A stretch of DNA of 64,000 bases from the NCBI GenBank assembly GCA_038380795.1, contig CM076260.1, positions 76,483,843-76,547,842 on the forward strand, in the 5' to 3' direction. Shown here one piece after another: positions 60,551-64,000 of the stretch. The notes beneath the pieces are model-generated. The model saw only the letters and a program-made list of their open reading frames with translations, was not told the DNA's origin and made no database searches. Origin of the DNA: Pyrocephalus nanus. Its lineage: Eukaryota > Chordata > Aves > Passeriformes > Tyrannidae. The position numbers and the translations under genes were made by a program. Each line of letters opens with the position of its first letter. Position 1 is the first letter of the stretch.

Positions 60551-63500
60551 AGACAACAGTCTGTGAGAAATTCCAGAAGTTAATTATAGACTGTGTGCTC
60601 AAAACCAAAAAATCACCCCAACAAAAAAACAATGTAAAAAAAGCATAACCCAAAGAAACCTCTGAAAGGGGTGTGTTTCTGTCAGTCTGTTGTAAACTCT
60701 GCAAGTTCTTCTCCTTTTCCCCTTTATTTTCAGTTCGTTTGATCCTGTCACAGTTTATGTTATTTCCTTTCCCTGTTAGGATAAGTTTCTAGGTTTTTTA
60801 AACTGTTGACGTTTTCACTGAGATTGTCTCCTTTACTCTTTTGTTGAGTTAAGGAGGTCTCTATCTGCTTGTTTTGTGTTCTATTTAGAACTGTGTTAGG
60901 CAGTTTTATCTGGCCATCTAGTACATTGTTTTTGGAACAGCTCGTGCTTGCATTCTCACATGCCTTTTCAACCACTTTTTTTTTTTTTTTTCCCCCTGTT
61001 TTATTTGACTTCTTGTACCACTTCTATCTGTGTACTTGCTTGCAATTAAATATCATTGTGCTGGATTTATTGAAATACTAATTTTTCTTTTTTAGTTTTA
61101 TTTTTAATTATGTTGTGATTACTTTTAAACATCAGGTTTTTCCACTTACAACTTGATACATGTAATTTTCTCCACTTATGACTAAGGTGTGAAGAATTTC
61201 TCTTGGGGGTTTTAAGACTTTTAGGAACCAGTTCCTGCATCCAAAAAATTGTATTTCTGCACCTTGTCCTTATGTGACATTAGTCCAGACTGCATATGGA
61301 TTGATGAAAATTGCTGCTTTTGCATGTCGAGTTTTTTGTATCTCAGATACACTCTCCTTATCAAAGTCTCCTATCTAACATATTTTTAGGCTTATTCTAA
61401 TACTGTTGTGGAAGCACTTTTCAGTACTTTGTTGTTCACTATTGCATGTGCTGGTCAGCTGACACTACAGGTGGCCGCCTGACTTGGCTTTTTGGTTAAT
61501 TCCTTATTTCCCTGTTCTTTGTATATCTCATGTTGTCACCATTATCTCATGGCTGCACTGAGACTCAGCCTGTTTCTTGGGCTTGGAGGTCCTTGAATTC
61601 AGTTTCCTACTAACAAACAGAAAAACACCCTTTCTACACTCACCTTCTTCCCAGAGTAACTAAACGTATGGTGACCATGATCACCTCTCTTTCTTGCCCA
61701 GTTATGACTCACCTAACTTCTTGGCAAGTTCTGCAGTCTTTAGGCCTGGTGGATGAATTATTTGTCAGTCCCTTGGACTTTGCAAACCGTCTCACATAAT
61801 CTCCCATTGCCTGCACTGGCTTTTGTCTATTACAGAAATTCCCATAACTGCAGAGCCCCCTCACTACAGGAGGAGCACCAGCACGAGCTGTCCAGCCACT
61901 ACTGCTGCATTGTTCTGCTACATCTCATATGCACTCTTCTTTGTGAAGGGTACTTTAGTAAAATATGCAAGAGTCAGGGCAGATATCACTTGTTAGTTCA
62001 AAATGTCATCAGTGTTTCTTTCAATGAACATAAATGAACAGAATGTTTTTTTGTTTCACAGTAAATTGGAACAGTGACAAATGAAAGTGATCATTGTGCA
62101 AAAAATGCCTGTGCTCTGTGTTTTTCACGTATTGGCTGTGCGTAAATGTTCATACAAAAGAAGATGAAGTAGCTCTGTGATTGTACTGAAGGATCAGGTT
62201 TTGCCCAATACTGATAGTTGGTCATAATTCTAAACTTCTAAATATTGAAAACTCATCCATTTTTTTATAAATCTTGAAACTTTGATGAATTCAAGGAGTA
62301 TCTTTTAACCTGTGCCAATATCGTGTTCTGATTCAATATATTTGCTTTTTATTAAGCCCACATAATTGCTTCTATTTATTGCTCCCATATGCTGATATGT
62401 TCTGATATTGAAATAAATAGTGAATGATTATTTTTCATGTCACTAATTCCCAAATATTAGTTAATGCTTTATATTATTAGTAGTACCGTTTATTCTGAGC
62501 ATACATTAGTGTTAAATCTAAAACTCAGAAACATGTAGGAATATAAGTATTAAAATATTCGTACTTTTTGGATTAGGTAAGAGGTGACAGAGTTAAAGAT
62601 CTTCTTCATAGCTTCATTTTAACTCATAATGTTTATGAATTGATTATTGCTTCTTGAGGAGATTAGAGAAGAAAAATAATTTGGCTTGTTATAGGAAAAA
62701 ATAGATTCTTTTTCCCCCCTTCATTTACCTAGAAAAAGTTCTTCCACATTTAAGAAAATTTAAAACTTTCAGAATCATTTTGGTCTATACTCAATATTAC
62801 AAAAATTAAATTAATCACTGTCCTTTTATAAAAATGAGCTTGAACTGTATTTCAGCTGCACTTCACAATATTTAAAATTCAGCTTCAATTTTTAGTTTAA
62901 TGTGTTTATTAGTTGGAAATTATACTTTATATAGAGGACTTACAACTGGGTGATCTTGAGGAGTGAAAATTTCTTTTCCAGTATTAGTGCCTTGGAAATT
63001 GCATTATAAATCAAAGCATTTTATTATAATGGTTTTGCCAGCTTATGAATGAGATATTTTTTTGCTAAGCTGTGTCTGAAATTGCATACAGAAAGCCATA
63101 ATATGTCATCACATAAAGAGGTGATTAACTGTTCATAGAGCAGCATCATCATAATAAATGTTGCTTGTTTATTCCTTTTATCTCAAATTGGTTCAGAGAA
63201 GAGAGGAAGATACCCTGTAATGGGAATGGGAAAACAGAGATGCAGAGAAGTGGCATGATCTCTTGAGGATATAGGATTGAGTGCATACTTTAATAGAGCT
63301 AAAGTTTATATATTGACTTGTTTATTTGCAGTTTCCCAATAGACCTTTCTGTTCTCACCTGTGGCTAGACACAGCCCAATCTCAGCAAAACATTTTTACT
63401 AACTTTGCATTTATTTGAAGTGATGTAAAAACTGAAGAGCTACCTCTCTGGATAGAGGTGTCTCAAGGTAGCCTCTTTTCTTCCTTTCAGAATCCTTCAA

Positions 63501-64000
63501 AAGGACTCTGTGTATTACAGGCAGATTGCTCTCTGGAATGACCTGATGAATCGCTGAAGACAAATCAGCTGTCTGGGCTATTTGGTCGGGATATCAAGCT
63601 CCTGTGGACTGTTATACATGTATTGGAAGAGAGAAATTTATTTTTGTGTTCCTATTATTGCTGAGTTTGTTGCTTAACTAACAGAGATGTTTACTAAACA
63701 GTTATTTTTAACAGATTTAATTATGTCCAGTTATCCAAGTGTACTCTACATAATTCCACAGGTAGTCCACTGTCCTGTAAGGAGCAGGAACAGTCTCCTA
63801 AAAACTTTTAAATTAATGAATCTGCTCATCTAACTGAGAGAAGAGAGGTTTCCTTATTTCAGTATTGAACTCTAGGACCCAACCATCAGCCATCCTCCAT
63901 ACAGATGACACATTATGACTTTCTTGTAGCTTGTATTCTGCTGGATGTCAGGGTTTTTCCCCTTGGACTTGTAGGTGTTGTGCTGTCTTCTGAAGAACCA
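60551..64000. other. AT-rich non-coding stretch
   Basis: I see no gene. It contains a poly-T tract (60976-60991) and a faint SINE-like fragment (63215-63290). Frames at 60760-61081 and 61753-62037 are under 100 codons and without recognisable domains. Confidence 0.55.
63215..63290 (+). repeat. Possible MIR-type SINE fragment
   Basis: GGGAAAACAGAGATGCAGAG, then AAGTGGCATGATCTCTTGAG and GATATAGGATTGAG resemble the MIR-type GAAACTGAGGCACAGAGAAG, then GACTTGCCCAAGG and TCACA blocks. The match is short and diverged and could be chance. Confidence 0.35.

Noticed and set aside
61753..62037. 94-codon plus-strand frame
   Set aside because: Its composition is His/Leu/Cys-rich without a family signature, and the region is simply GC-richer and stop-poor.

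Overview
The window looks like AT-rich, CpG-poor, non-coding DNA from a bird nuclear genome. The main evidence is its repeats. There are five 5'-truncated CR1 LINE copies, two carrying the 3' tail motif (AACCCAAA-C-ATT-TATGAT) typical of avian CR1. There are also two remnants of an avian endogenous-retrovirus LTR, one of about 520 bp and very recognisable. Several poorly preserved pieces resemble ancient amniote/sauropsid interspersed repeats. The sequence alone does not settle the species or order.

I found no protein-coding gene, rRNA, tRNA, CRISPR array or bacterial-type feature. The translated open frames are short, low-complexity (poly-Lys/poly-Phe across poly-T) or parts of repeats. Two are worth naming. 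One is a 79-codon remnant of the CR1 ORF2 C-terminus (minus strand, 60149-60388). The other is a 309-codon stop-free frame (minus strand, 33012-33941) with no domain I recognise. One weak candidate internal exon (55879-55970) has an acceptor, an open frame and a GTGAGT donor. The window is best read as deep intron or intergenic DNA.

Layout: 1-6284 is AT-rich with a small CpG-dense spot near 2940; 6285-6475 is a CR1 fragment; 8222-8390 is an ancient SINE-like fragment; 11130-11333 holds two poly-T tracts, one with 40 uninterrupted T; 14409-14600 is a short LTR remnant; 16656-16720 is a compact cluster of POU, SOX and homeodomain-type motifs; 29206-29400 is CR1; 29480-29870 is a candidate conserved block; 32560-33960 is a purine-rich tract followed by the 309-codon frame; 34800-35162 and 38806-38983 are CR1 copies; 48886-49405 is the large LTR remnant on the minus strand; 59620-60550 is an ancient repeat fragment followed by the longest CR1 copy.

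No genes are seen working together here. The most interesting non-repeat signal is the 16656-16720 cluster: a perfect palindromic POU-dimer (MORE-type) site abutting a SOX-type site, followed by a perfect octamer. I found no convincing undescribed biological system. Family assignments rest on recalled consensus sequences, without alignment.
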